Shown here: in pieces, positions 11,058 through 21,459 of the stretch | How the letters are laid out: each line of letters begins with the position of its first letter | Position numbering within the stretch: the first letter of the stretch is position 1 | Origin: Bettongia penicillata ogilbyi | Lineage: Eukaryota; Chordata; Mammalia; Diprotodontia; Potoroidae | Assembly (NCBI GenBank): GCA_023548195.1 | Contig: JAJHZJ010000579.1 | Location: 1,657,346 to 1,721,345, forward strand | Reading direction: 5' to 3' | DNA: 64,000 nucleotides | Made by a program: the position numbers and the translations under genes | Notes under the pieces: generated by a model | The model's database searches: none | What the model was told of the DNA's origin: nothing | What the model saw: only the letters and a program-made list of their open reading frames with translations

Positions 11058-11772
11058 GGAGAAATTGGACTTTTAGTAAAGATGGTGAAATGAAAGCCTG
11101 CAGCTAAGCCTGACTCCAGTAAGAAATTACCCAGCAAAAATAAATACATAGATCATTGAACAGTAAAACCAAAGAGAAAAACAAGTAAGCTACAGAACAG
11201 AGGTATGTTGTAAAGAACCACACATGACAATGCCCAGAAACCAGAAGACGCTGTGAAGTGAGGAGGGAGGGAAGGAGGGACCACAAGTGCCTGAGAACTG
11301 CATGATCTCTGTTAAATGAGACCTGAAGACAATAGAATCTTATCCCTGACTTCGTGAAGTTGCAGCAGAGGACAAAGTGAGAGAAAAAAGAGGCACCTAT
11401 GCAGTTAATGCAAATCTTAGGACCCTCAAATCTTATGAACCCAGATCAATCTTTAGTATTCTATTGGTGCTGCATCAGAGAATAAATGTAATTTTCAGCT
11501 TCAAATCAGTATGATATTAGATATTTGGTGACTGCAAGAGGAGATCAAGGAGATGAGTCAGAGGTTTCCTGGGGCCCTATAGGAGACCTGAATCCAACTG
11601 AATCTCTGCTATCTGGTCAGAGCCTTTCATGACCATAGCAGGTGAGAGGAAAAAAAAACACTCTTATTTGGTGTTTGCCCAAAGTGATGGACAGAGAGCT
11701 GAGGCCAGCATATACTGGACCCCCACAAGACAAAACACAAAATTCTAGATCCCTGAATCAGGACAGTTTTGT
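11058..11772 (+). mobile_element. L1-like element, 5' portion (host of a nested L1 insertion)
   Basis: It begins near 'agtaaagatggtgaaatg', comparable to the AAGATGG start of L1 5'UTRs in this window (20.4, 37.2 and 45.2 kb). A long non-coding leader follows. The element resumes at 12350 after the inserted L1 3' fragment and reaches ORF1-like sequence by about 12.64 kb. The 5' boundary is a guess. Confidence 0.5.
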
Positions 11773-11783
11773 AAAAGTGGGCA
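11773..11783. repeat. Target-site duplication, left copy
   Basis: aaaagtgggca, repeated at 12339-12349. Confidence 0.8.
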
Positions 11784-12338
11784 AAGAACTGGAAATTGCA
11801 GGGATGTCCATCAACTGGGAAATGGATGAACAAGTTGTGATATATGAATGTAATGGAATACCATTGTGCTATAAGAAATTGTGAACAGGAAGACTTCGAA
11901 GAGACCTGGAAGGACTTATGTAAACTGATGCTGAGTGAAAGGAGCAAAACCAGGAGAACACTGTACACTATAACAGCAATATTTATTTTGTCTATTATAA
12001 ACATCCAAATTAACCATAAAGGACATTTTTAAAAAGATACTATCAGCATCCAGAGAAAGAACTGATAAATAGAAGTATGTATGGAATAATTTCACATGTA
12101 TGTATGTATGTATATACACATGTTTTATGTCTAATGGTAGCCATTGAGGAGAGAGGGCATGAGGGAAGAAAAAAAGAAAAAAAATTTACATGATAATTTT
12201 GTTGTATATTTGAAAGGAAGAACAAGTTATACATAATAGTTACAATTTTGTGTACAATCATCTTTTCATTGTACTATGCTATGAAAATGCTTATTTTATT
12301 TCATAAAATAAAAATAAAATTTTTAAAATAGTAAAAAA
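11784..12338 (+). mobile_element. L1 3' fragment nested in an older L1
   Basis: It starts at 'aagaactggaaattgc', passes the ORF2 C-terminal landmarks 'gggatgtccatcaactgg', 'ggaataccattgtgctat' and 'aggagaacactgtacac', a short ATGT repeat (12100-12118) and a 3'UTR, and ends in an A-rich tail. The 11-bp TSD and oligo-A mark a normal 5'-truncated L1 insertion. The flanks belong to one older L1. Several stops; not functional. Confidence 0.8.
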
Positions 12339-12349
12339 AAAAGTGGGCA
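12339..12349. repeat. Target-site duplication, right copy
   Basis: aaaagtgggca, identical to 11773-11783, preceded by oligo-A. Confidence 0.8.
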
Positions 12350-12990
12350 GTTAAGCAATCCCAGGAATAAATTATTTCATCCAGAACTCTACCAGAGAAA
12401 TGTCAACAGCATGCATACTACAAAGGGGACAAGACCAAGACTAAGATACCCCATCCTGGAGTATGAATGTGGACAGAATGAGGTCCTAGCACAAAATTCC
12501 AATCCAGGTACTAAGACTAGAGACAAGAATAAATGGAGGAAAGAACTGAATATAATTAAGAAATACTATAGATTGAGACACCTAAGAGCTAAACCCAGAA
12601 GATACTAACTCTTTGAAAAGTACAAGTAGGACCTCAGCGGGGGAAAAAGAATGACATTCACAAGAATTCAAAAAGTATATAGAAGAAATGAAGCAAGAGA
12701 TAAAAAAATGAAATTAGAACTCTAGAAGAAGGAAAAAATAGAAGAAAATATAAATGTCTTGGAACAAAAGAAAACATGACCCATGTACTGGGATCACTAA
12801 AAAAGAAAATGGAGTGAATAGAACCCCTTGATTCAATGATATAACAAGAAATATCAAAACAAAATTTTTAAAATGAAAAATTAGAACATGTGAGGTATCT
12901 ACTATCAAAACCAACTGACCTTGAAAACAAGTCAAGGAGAAATAGTTTAAGAACCACTGGCATACTGAAAACAATAGACTAAAACCAAAA
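12350..12990 (+). pseudogene. L1 5'UTR end and ORF1 N-terminal half, relic
   Basis: Continuation of the element at 11.06-11.77 kb. From about 12.64 kb the sequence is Lys/Glu-rich, as in an ORF1 coiled coil. It reaches 'ccaactgaccttgaaaac' and 'aggagaaatagtttaag', which correspond to the coiled-coil/RRM junction also seen at 61.66-61.70 kb. It then stops, so the RRM, C-terminal domain and all of ORF2 are missing. Several stops interrupt the frame. Confidence 0.55.
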
Positions 12991-13170
12991 AAGTACCATT
13001 TACCACCAATGGACCTTTGGACAAACTATTTAAGCTCCTAGACCTTCTATTTCCTTAACTTTACAGTAGAAGTCAATCCCCAAAGCAGGGCTGGACATTT
13101 AGTAACAGTCAGGGCAAGAAAGCAAATTGTACTGAGCCAAGCTGGACCAAGAAAGAGCCCCATGGCCACC

Positions 13171-13738
13171 ATGAGTAACTAGGGAAGCTACAAGGAACAG
13201 AGGATTATAGAGCCAGACAAACCCACACATGAATTGGAAAAACAGGTTAAACTGAAGCAATACCAGAAGAGAATCACCCAACAATTAAAAAGGAAAAAGG
13301 AAATTCCCAGACAGCTTCTCTGGGATAGGAAAGGTCAAAGTAATTACCTTAAGAAGAAATGTTGCCAGGAACAATTCTTGGATGAAATAGAATACCAAAT
13401 CACCAACCTGGAAACCATGGTTCAGAATACTGAGTATACACAGATTGAAATGAAAGCCTGAAGTCTGGAGATAACTGTCTGAATAAAATGAATCAGGTCA
13501 TGTCCATAGAAGAAGTGGACAAAATAATATATGACACATGATCCTATAGAAATACCAGGAGCAAATAGATGGGCTCTTACTGGCAGCTTTACTCAAAAAG
13601 ATGAAGATGCTATGTTAGAGGAACTACATACACAGAAACAAATAAAGGTCCCAGAGTTTCCTTCACAAGTCCACTCTTAAGAAAATACACCAAGCAAGAC
13701 AAGATCAAAACAGCCAGGACTGGTGGCCAGAGCTGAAG
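13171..13738 (+). pseudogene. CHMP6: Processed pseudogene of CHMP6 (ESCRT-III subunit)
   Basis: The functional gene encodes CHMP6/VPS20, a roughly 200-residue myristoylated ESCRT-III subunit that acts on endosomes in multivesicular-body sorting. Here the whole coding order lies in one piece without introns. A Kozak-like GCCACCATG starts it at 13171. A helical block with KQYQKRITQQL and RQLL is followed by YTQIEMKA, which ends an open stretch at 13461. Past that stop come the equivalents of NKMNQVMSIEEVDK, then GSFTQKDEDAMLEEL, and a Pro/Glu-rich tail ending near LVARAEG. Damage: Ser replaces the myristoylated Gly2, a TAG stands at codon 4, frameshifts lie before 13234, and stops occur at 13461 and near 13540. 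A MIR-like SINE abuts its 3' end, so no poly-A tail or TSD is visible. Identification is by protein similarity recalled from the family. Confidence 0.9.
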
Positions 13739-13962
13739 GCAGTTACATGATACAGTGGACTCCAGGTCTAGAGTTAGGAAGACTTGAATTCTTAGCTATG
13801 TGACCCTGGATGAGTCATTTAACTCTATCTGCCTCAGTTTCTTCAACTGTAAAATGGGGATAATAATAGCACCTGCATTCCAAGGAGGATCAAAATGAGA
13901 TATTTATAAAGCACCTGGCATATAGTAGGTGTTTCATCAATATATATTTCTTTCCCGTTTCC
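13739..13962 (+). mobile_element. MIR/CORE-type SINE
   Basis: 'gaattcttagctatgtgacc', 'tgcctcagtttcttcaactg', 'taaaatggggataataatag' and 'cacctggcatatagtaggtg' are MIR-family landmarks in order, plus strand. It directly follows the CHMP6 relic. Confidence 0.8.
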
Positions 13963-15235
13963 CCCCTCCCCACATCACCTCAAGGAAATTCTTAAGAAAC
14001 CATGACCCACAAAGGGTGGGTCTCAGTTCCAAAAATGAGTATGACCCAGGATTCTCCTGAAAGGACCAGGGAGGAGCAAAAAGAAGTTCAGTACATAAAG
14101 GAACCGTTACTGCTTTAAAACATTTATTACCCTTGTATCAAGAATTTTTTTATTTTCTAAAACATTTTTTTCCTGGAAATCTAAAGGCTGAATTGACTTT
14201 GGTAATACTGTCTTTCTCTCATCTCCGGATAAACTGACAATTTTGAAAACTTCCAAGGCAAAAAAAAAAAGAAAAGAAAAGAAAAAATCTATAACATGAG
14301 GCTATTTAGTAGATTATCTTTAAGATCCTTCCCTGTGCTTAATTCTCCACTTCTGTGATCTCTTCAATTCTAATGATCTCTCTCTCTATGAGCTACAGCC
14401 CAGACCCTTGCATCAGCTCACAAAGAAGTAACAGAATGGCCTCAGGCTTCCCATTTCAGAAGCAGGATTATAAGCACTATGCGTGTATACTATTTCTTTT
14501 CCTCCCTAACTTCTGAGCCAAAGCCAGCACCATGTATTGTGTTCCTGATATACATCTTTCAGAGGTTTCCAAACAACTACATATATCTGAGAAATGTCCA
14601 AATCCCAACAGCTCTAGTACCTCTAAGGGCACCAGTCACTAATTTCGCAGTAGGACATACACTCTGACATTTTCCCAGCAATCATGATGGATTTGAGATA
14701 AACAGCACATTTGCAGGACAGCTGGCTGACACTAAGGGACATCTGTAACCATTAGACAGAATTTTTCTCTATGTGAAATAATGCCTTATCCTCCTTAGAA
14801 CACTGCCCTAGACATTTGAGATAACTTCCCCAACAATATAATAGTAGTCAGTAACCTTGCAAAAAGGTAGGTCAAATTTTCAGTTATTCACCTTCATGTA
14901 AGATTTCATAAACTAAAAAATTATGTTTGTTAGGAACCTCCTTGCCAATCAAAGTGAAAATTGATGTGCAAATGTATAGTAATTTTTTTAAACCAATGAT
15001 CTCTAGAAAATCCCCTCTGTATCATTCAAGGATATCAGATGAGATAAAAGGAAAGGGGGAAGGGGCTGGGATGAGAGGAAGTTGTCAAAAAAAATCAAAA
15101 TATAAAACATTTAAAGAACCCAAGATCCATAGGCTGGGGCAGGGTTGGGGGGGTAGAAACTGTCATCAGGAACCACTTACAGCAGCATATGAGATTGTGA
15201 CTATGCAAACCTCAGTAAATGGTTACTTATTTAAT
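13963..15235. other. No recognised element
   Basis: Unassigned sequence with an A-rich run at 14262-14287. Short open frames (such as 14479-14667) show no domain. Confidence 0.3.
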
Positions 15236-15237
15236 AT

Positions 15238-15325
15238 AGCAAGATCATGGTATAGTGAATAGGGTATGGAATTTGTACTTGGGAGACCTGAGCTTAAATC
15301 CTGAGATATTGACTATATGATGATG
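15238..15325 (+). mobile_element. MIR-type SINE head fragment
   Basis: 'atcatggtatagtgaatagg' and 'gggagacctgagcttaaatc' match the head of the MIR/type A SINE group. The tail is lost. A separate MIR tail ('accctcagtttccttatc') lies at about 15960-16020. Confidence 0.5.
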
Positions 15326-16390
15326 GACCTTTGTTTTGAGGAGATGTTTAGGATCATTAAAAGCATAGTACAATTTCCCAGAGACAATTCATTCCACTTT
15401 CCTCTTCCTATTCAACTATGAGCTCAGTTTGTTGTCCATGCTCAGAGTCTATCCACTACATCTGTAGAGATGGACCAGCTCTTTAGGTTAGCCCTCCAAA
15501 TGCATGCTCTAGTCTCAACAATAGGCATTCTTCATCCACTGGATTTTTCCTGTGTGCATATTTGTGCCAAAACTCTTTTGAGTGGTTGTAGTTCTAATTA
15601 AAAAGGTTCTACATGGGGAACAGGGGGAAGTATTAAACTGATACTTCTTAATCAGCACAATATTATCTGCATACATATTATCTTCTATAAAACTATCTGC
15701 TTAATATTTAAGTTCTTCCCATGAAACTGCAAGTCATGAAATAGCACAGTACCAAAAGAATTAATACTGAAAGTCAATGAAGCAGCAAGAGAGAGAATCC
15801 AAAAGGTGTGGCTTCTTTCTGGAAGCTGGAAGCCAGAAAAAAAATCTTCTTCTCTCTAATTCTGACCAACATCCACCAAGAATAATCCCATGCAACTGGT
15901 CCTTTAAGCCAAGGGTTACACATGTTATGATAGACATATGGTAGAATTAAAGGCATAGCCACGAGTAAATCACTTAATCTCTCAGACCCTCAGTTTCCTT
16001 ATCTACAAAACGAAAATGTACAGAGAATATATTCTAAGCATGAGGTGCCACCAGTGAAAATGGTCACAGTGACTAAAGAGCAGAAGAACAGTATTCTTTG
16101 GAGACTGCAAGATCATAGCTCTATATATTTGGATATAAAAGTGATATCAAAAGATACAATTGATAAAAAATATTTAATGTTAAAAAGAAAAATAAACTAC
16201 ACATCCGATCCATAGTTGTTACTCACTTTTAATTAATAGAGCATAGGTTTTGCCACATGTTTTGCCCCAAGAATCTTGGCCATCTTTGTTTAATACTTTA
16301 CTTCTGTTCAGCTTATAAGAAGTAACTCAAGTTTTTACTTGCCTTTTAGGAAAGAGGAAATATATTGAGCATGAAAGAAAGAATAATTAC

Positions 16391-16493
16391 TATAGCTCAC
16401 TTTTCTAGTGTTTTCAGATTCATAGAATGCTTTCCCCACAGCTCTGTGAGAAAGGCAATCCAAATATTATTCCAATGTCACTGATGAGAAAGG
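16391..16493 (-). mobile_element. MIR3-like relic, first half, minus strand
   Basis: 'agaatgctttccccacagct' and 'ctgtgagaaaggcaatcc' correspond to the reverse of the MIR3 3' part. The type A SINE at 16494 interrupts it. The remainder appears to continue around 16718-16830. Confidence 0.4.
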
Positions 16494-16717
16494 GGCAGCT
16501 AGGTGCCCCTACGGTAGATAGAGTACCAGGCCTGAAGTGAGGAAGATGAGTTCAAATCTGTCCTAAAACATTATGTGACCGAGTCACATCACCCTGTTTG
16601 CCTCAGTTTCCTTATCTGTAAAATGAGCTGGAGAAGGAAATGACAAACTATTCCAGTATCTTTGCCAATAGAACCCCAAATGGGATCACAAAGAGTCAGA
16701 AATGACTGGACAACAGT
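16494..16717 (+). mobile_element. tRNA-derived SINE, type A
   Basis: Plus strand: 'ggggcagctaggtgcccc' head, GAGTTCAAATCTG-like B box, 'tttgcctcagtttccttatc', 'gctggagaaggaaatgac', 'aaccccaaatgggatcac' and a CAACAG end. Near full length. Confidence 0.85.
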
Positions 16718-16904
16718 AATGTAGAATACTAATTAATAATAGTAAAGCTGGCTGATGACTAATCCAAAGTAACGAAGCCAGTGTGAGAGGTGAGCAGGCA
16801 TAGATGGGTCCTAGTTTTCTAACTCAAAGACTACTGTTTTTTTAAATATACCACTCTGTATGTAAATACAACATTTTAATGTCCATCTCTCCATTCCCCC
16901 TCAT

Positions 16905-17010
16905 GTAGCATCTAATGTCTCAAAATATAGCCCAACAGACAACCTCCATCCTTCCCTGTCGTATCTAATGTCTCCAAATGTAGTCAAAGCAACAACCTCC
17001 GAATCATTTT
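16905..17010. repeat. Two-copy tandem repeat, 53-bp period
   Basis: The copy at 16905-16957 (GTAGCATCTAATGTCTC start) and the one at 16958-17010 (GTCGTATCTAATGTCTC start) share most bases, including the terminal ACAACCTCC block. No known element is recognised. Confidence 0.75.
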
Positions 17011-17539
17011 TGAAAGGTTGTGTCAAGGGAAACAACAAGCTGTGATTTTGCTTACTGCTCCAGCTGAAAACATTCCTTAATGCTAATCTGCTAGCTTTTT
17101 GAGAGTGTTAAGAGAAGGGAAAAAAAAACTCAAACTGATTAATTGTATTTTTCTTAACATTTGGAGGTTTGGATTTTTTTTAGTCCCAGAGTTCAGTATT
17201 TATATAAATGGAGCCCCTGTTGCCCCCAAATTTTTCATCTGTTTGTTTGATGACTATTCTTATAAAGCTGAAGGCAAAAATTTTCCCAGGCTTTTCTCAG
17301 TCTTTTGAAATACATTTGAAGCTCCTCTTTCCTGTCAGTTATCATTTTAGAATTATGCTTTCTTTATTAATTCTCCCTTAGAGCAGTGGCAGAATAATTG
17401 CTTAACAAGCTCAAGAAGCACATCTCCATAATTAGTGCAACTATGACCCTGATTCTCCCTTATTTTCTTTCAGCAGGAAATCTTGGAAGGAAAAAAAAGT
17501 CCAAAGCTCTAGGTAACTTAGGTTTTGTTGGCTTGCTTG

Positions 17540-17757
17540 GTACCAGCCTGTGATTTCCTCTGAAAAGAGACATCCTGGTATGGAAATTTCTATCACTGAC
17601 TCAGGTCAAGAATTTGCCTTCAACTCATAATCTTGGAGAGTCATCTGAGGCATTGAGAAGTTAGATAATTTGCTCAGTATGGATGAGAGACCGGATTAGA
17701 ACCCATGTCTTCTTCATTCGAAGCCCAGCATTGCAGTGTCCATGATAACTTGGCATT
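17540..17757 (-). mobile_element. CORE-SINE/MIR-type relic, minus strand (first of two)
   Basis: 'accagcctgtgatttcctc', 'tcttggagagtcatctgagg' and 'attagaacccatgtcttc' parallel 17.79-18.0 kb block by block. The two are separate, similarly diverged insertions in the same orientation. Confidence 0.5.
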
Positions 17758-17789
17758 TGTTTTTGGTTTTGTTTGTTTAGAAAAAAGTG

Positions 17790-18005
17790 AATGTCTAGGT
17801 CTACACCTGTGATTTCACTGGTATAGGGAACTCTACGAATACAAACTGGAAAATGTTCTGAAACTTATAGTCTTAGAAAGTCATCTGGGGCACTGAGTAC
17901 TTAAGTTGCCTGCCTCCCCAGGATCACACAACTGTATGTGGAAGAAATAGCATTTGAATCCAGGACTTTCTTCCTCTGAGGCTGACTCTCAATGGCATGC
18001 CTTTC
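17790..18005 (-). mobile_element. CORE-SINE/MIR-type relic, minus strand (second of two)
   Basis: 'cacctgtgatttcactggta', 'tagggaactctacg', 'gtcatctggggcactgag', 'ccaggatcacacaactgtat' and 'gaatccaggactttcttc': a marsupial CORE-SINE variant whose 3' end carries the 'cctgtgatttcattgg' type box (compare the plus-strand copies at 25.2 and 58.7 kb). Confidence 0.6.
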
Positions 18006-18084
18006 AGGGCACTTGGTTAGTAGGATGAAATTTAAGGTTAATGTCAGTAGTTAGTAGTAGCATCAGCAACAGCAGCCAACAATT

Positions 18085-18318
18085 ACACAGCATTTTAAGA
18101 TTTGCAAAATGCTTTTCATATACACTTTTTCCATCAGGGTAATTTGATCCTCACAACAGCCCTGTGAGGTAGGCGTTATTATCCACATTTTACAAATGAA
18201 GAAACTGAGCTCAGAGAAATTAAGTGACTTTCCCAGGGTCACGCAATTAGTATTTAGGACTGGATTCAATCCCAGGTCTTCATGTCAGTAAGTCCAGGAT
18301 GTCATGTCACATTGCCCC
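18085..18318 (-). mobile_element. MIR3-like SINE, minus strand
   Basis: 'tttgcaaaatgcttttcata', 'cctcacaacagccctgtgag', 'gtaggcgttattatccacat' and 'ttcccagggtcacgcaatta' are classic reversed MIR landmarks. Confidence 0.8.
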
Positions 18319-18319
18319 A

Positions 18320-20340
18320 CATAGCTGTTAAGATTGCCGATCCAGATCCTGCAGTGAACTTCACTCATTGCTAATGGAATGGCTGTCTGACACCCATTCC
18401 TCACTTCATTCCACAACCATGATTCTTTTCTACAGATAATTTCCATAACTCTTCATTTAACCCAAGAACTGATTGCTATTCTGTTGAGGTTTTTTCCTAT
18501 CAGAGTAATTCAGCAACATATGTGAATGTGCTATGAAAAGTGTGAAATCCAAAGTCTCAGACAAGCTGAATTAAAGTCCAGATGGTAGGAAGGGCAGAGC
18601 GGGGGTGGGGTCATTGGCTTTATCCCCCAACTCCTTTACAGGCTTTGAGAGGAGCAGCCAAAGAAGAGGAGTCTAGTTTCTGTGGTTCTAGAGACACACA
18701 AAACATCCAGAAACAACATTATGTCTCATTTTGCCAAATGCCATAAACAATTAAGCTACTTTTCCAACATTTTCAGGGACATATGCTCTCAACCTTTGGG
18801 TAACAGTATCATTTTTAGAGTAGTGATAATACTGCCATGAATCTTGATATGAACAGTCCCTCTAATGGTACAGATTGCAATCCTTCAGTACCTCTTCATT
18901 TTCTGTGGTCCTTATAGAATAGTGTATTTCTTCCATAGGAAATAAATGAAGCCACCACAGATACAGTCCCAGCCCCAAACCCTGCCCCTGACCGGGGTAG
19001 ATTTGTCACTTTGATACATTAGCTGACCTACGATGTCATCAGAGTGAATATTCCCTCCAATGGTGAAGACTGCAATCCATCTTCACCAATCACCCTGCGC
19101 AATTCTTGTTCATATGCTCCAGGAATGATCAAAGGCTTATAAATTGAAGGACATTCTACTAATTTTATGATGGGGGAGGGGAGAAATTATGGTGCAAGTC
19201 TTCTTAGTCTTGCCAACGGAAAGAAGTAAATTGCAAACTTGTTAGAGATCCAGTGAACTTCAATGACTTTTCACCTTCAGAATGAAGGCTTGGGTGAGGT
19301 ACTCTGACAAGAATAAATAGGCATTTTATTTCTTCATCACTAGAGGGATGAGGCTTTATAGCATTCTGTAAACTTTTGGTGACAAAAGCAAGAGAACATG
19401 TGCAAAAATGGAAGAAATGACAAGGCCAAGGGCTTCAAGGATTTATGTTTTCTTTTCCATTCTCTCACCTTATTATACTTTAAGCTGTTTGACTTTAAAA
19501 AGCTGTGTTTTCTCAGTTATTTTCAATACCAAATTTGGATAATGAGAACAGATCTCTGTTTTATGGCATTGCATTCCCTGAGGACCTTCTAAATTCACCA
19601 CTTTTCCTTTCAAAGAAGATATTGTCATTCACAGCTGCTCCAGCAGATGTTCCTGAAGGAGGAACAAAATCGGCCTCCTCTGTGTCTTGAAAGTGGCTTT
19701 TTTTTTTTCAGAATTCTCCTGGGAGTTTTTGCCTTTTCTCAGCAGGTAAGATGTTTTAGGACAAAAGTATGTGGCAGGATGAATTGTTTTCCCCTTAGGA
19801 AGACTTGTTTCCCAAGACGAGGAGAACTGTGTCTCAGATTCATTATCACTGAAACAACAAAGTGAAACTGGCATCAAGAAGGCCAACTGAAGAAGGGAAT
19901 AGACAATGCTTGGCTGTCAGGACTGTGTTATAGAAAGTCTATGAACTTTTATAATGTGGAACCCATAGAAGAAGAAGGTGGACATAGAACTCAGCCTGGC
20001 CAAAAGGAGATGAGCTCTGATACATGCAAACAGAGAGGAATTAAGATACTTTGTCATTACTTTGATGCCTTGATATATCTTTTAACAACCTTTTTCATGG
20101 GATGCTTAGCACTCAAAAAGAGGACTGTGAATAGATTTCTCTACAAACTATATCCAAAGCACTTAGGATGAAAGAGAAAGTAATCATTCTCCTGAAAATG
20201 ATAACAATACAGGAGGAGAGGGTGAACATTAAGGAGTCCTTCCTTTCTATCCTTCTGAAGTAGAGAATGTAGATCTACAACCCTCCAATATATGCAGAGC
20301 TATCTTCATATTACAAAGCCTGCTACCATCTTCACAGACA
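18320..20340. other. Mostly unassigned sequence
   Basis: No known element over most of it. Two short segments near 18858-18890 and 19047-19080 share 'ccctc(t/c)aatggt', then 'ga(t/c)tgcaatcc', and may be one old repeat. A 34-bp stretch at 19712-19745 has exon-like splice signals on both sides, treated as a finding only. Confidence 0.25.
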
Positions 20341-20344
20341 TCTA

Positions 20345-20400
20345 AAAAACAGAACGATTTTGGAATCAGCACTGTGCTGAGGACTAGGAATACCAGTACA
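20345..20400 (+). repeat. Ancient repeat, left flank of the L1 insertion
   Basis: 'atcagcactgtgctgagg' then 'actaggaatacca' correspond to the 'cactgtgctaggc..ggggatac' block of the ancient repeat. The next block ('agtccctgttctcaaagaac') is found only after the L1, at about 24.2 kb. Confidence 0.5.
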
Positions 20401-21459
20401 GGGGGTGGAGCCAAGATGGCAGAGTAAAAGCAAGGACTCCTCTGAGCTCTCCCCAAACTCCAAGTACTTTTAAATAATGAGTCTAAACAAGTGATAGTAA
20501 CAGAAACCACAAAAAGACAAGAATGAAACAATTTCCCAGCCCAAGACAACTTAGAACAGGAGGGAAATTCTGTCACACCAGGATGAGAGAGGAGCACATT
20601 CCAGCACACACCATACCAGTGCACACCAGGCCCCAGCTAAACAGAAACAGGCTTAGGGCAACTGAATTGGCAGCAGCAGTGGTGGTTTCTCAGCCCACAC
20701 ACATCAAAGACAAATTAGAAGGTCAGTAGGGAAGGTCCATCACACCCAGCATAGCCCTAGGTCCAACAAACAAGGAGTAGGCCTTCAGACTGACTGAATC
20801 AGCATCTGCAGAGGCTGCTTCGAGAGCTCTCAGCCCATAGATGGTAAGGGGACCAAATAACTGTTCAGAAGGGGAACATATATATACATATATACGTGTG
20901 TGTGTATGTGTGTGTGGGTATGGGTGTTTGTATACACACACACATATACAATATATACATTTATATGTGTGTATACACACATATATACATATATACATGT
21001 ACGTGTTATACATATATACATGTGTGTATGTTGTGTATACATATATATGTGCTATGTATACAAATACATATATACACATGTTATTTATAGCATTGGGGCA
21101 AGACTCTGTTGCTTTCCCATACTCAGATCCAGGTCACAGTCATCGATGGAAGTCCCAGGGCAAGGAGGAGCACTGGAACACCAGAGCTAGTAGCCACAGT
21201 GGAGGAGGGACCCTCCTCACATATCCAGGGAAGAAAAGTATGTTTGTGGTTACTCATAGACCAGAGCATAGGCCAAGAGAGTAGTAAACACCTCTCTTTA
21301 GATCATACCACTTTGGAAGAACCAAGAAGTTACAGGTTCCTAAAAGTATCTCTGAAAACAGATGCACAAAACCACTGAAGCGTGGGAGTACATGCCTTCT
21401 ACTCTAGAAGCAGAGCCCTACTTTAACAAAAAGTTAAAAGTTAAGTAATAGGCTGGAAC
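20401..21459 (+). mobile_element. L1 5'UTR (element 20.4-24.18 kb)
   Basis: It begins 'gggggtggagccaagatggc', the typical marsupial L1 start, followed by 'ttcccagcccaagacaac' as in the 5'UTRs at 44.68 (minus) and 45.33 kb. A 200-bp TA/CA/TG simple repeat is embedded at 20879-21083. The element has lost most of ORF2. Confidence 0.75.
20879..21083. repeat. Compound (TATACA/TG)n microsatellite inside L1 5'UTR
   Basis: Alternating purine-pyrimidine repeat of TA, CA and TG units. It yields long Tyr/Ile/Cys-rich spurious frames on both strands (20.72-21.28 kb). L1 leader sequence flanks it on both sides. Confidence 0.9.

Noticed and set aside
16494..16717. Regularly repeated similar units that might suggest an array of functional elements
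   Set aside because: All are dispersed copies of one SINE family in both orientations, not an array with unique spacers.
20723..21284. Overlapping Tyr/Ile/Cys/Val-rich open frames on both strands
   Set aside because: They are translations of the TATACA/TG microsatellite inside an L1 leader.
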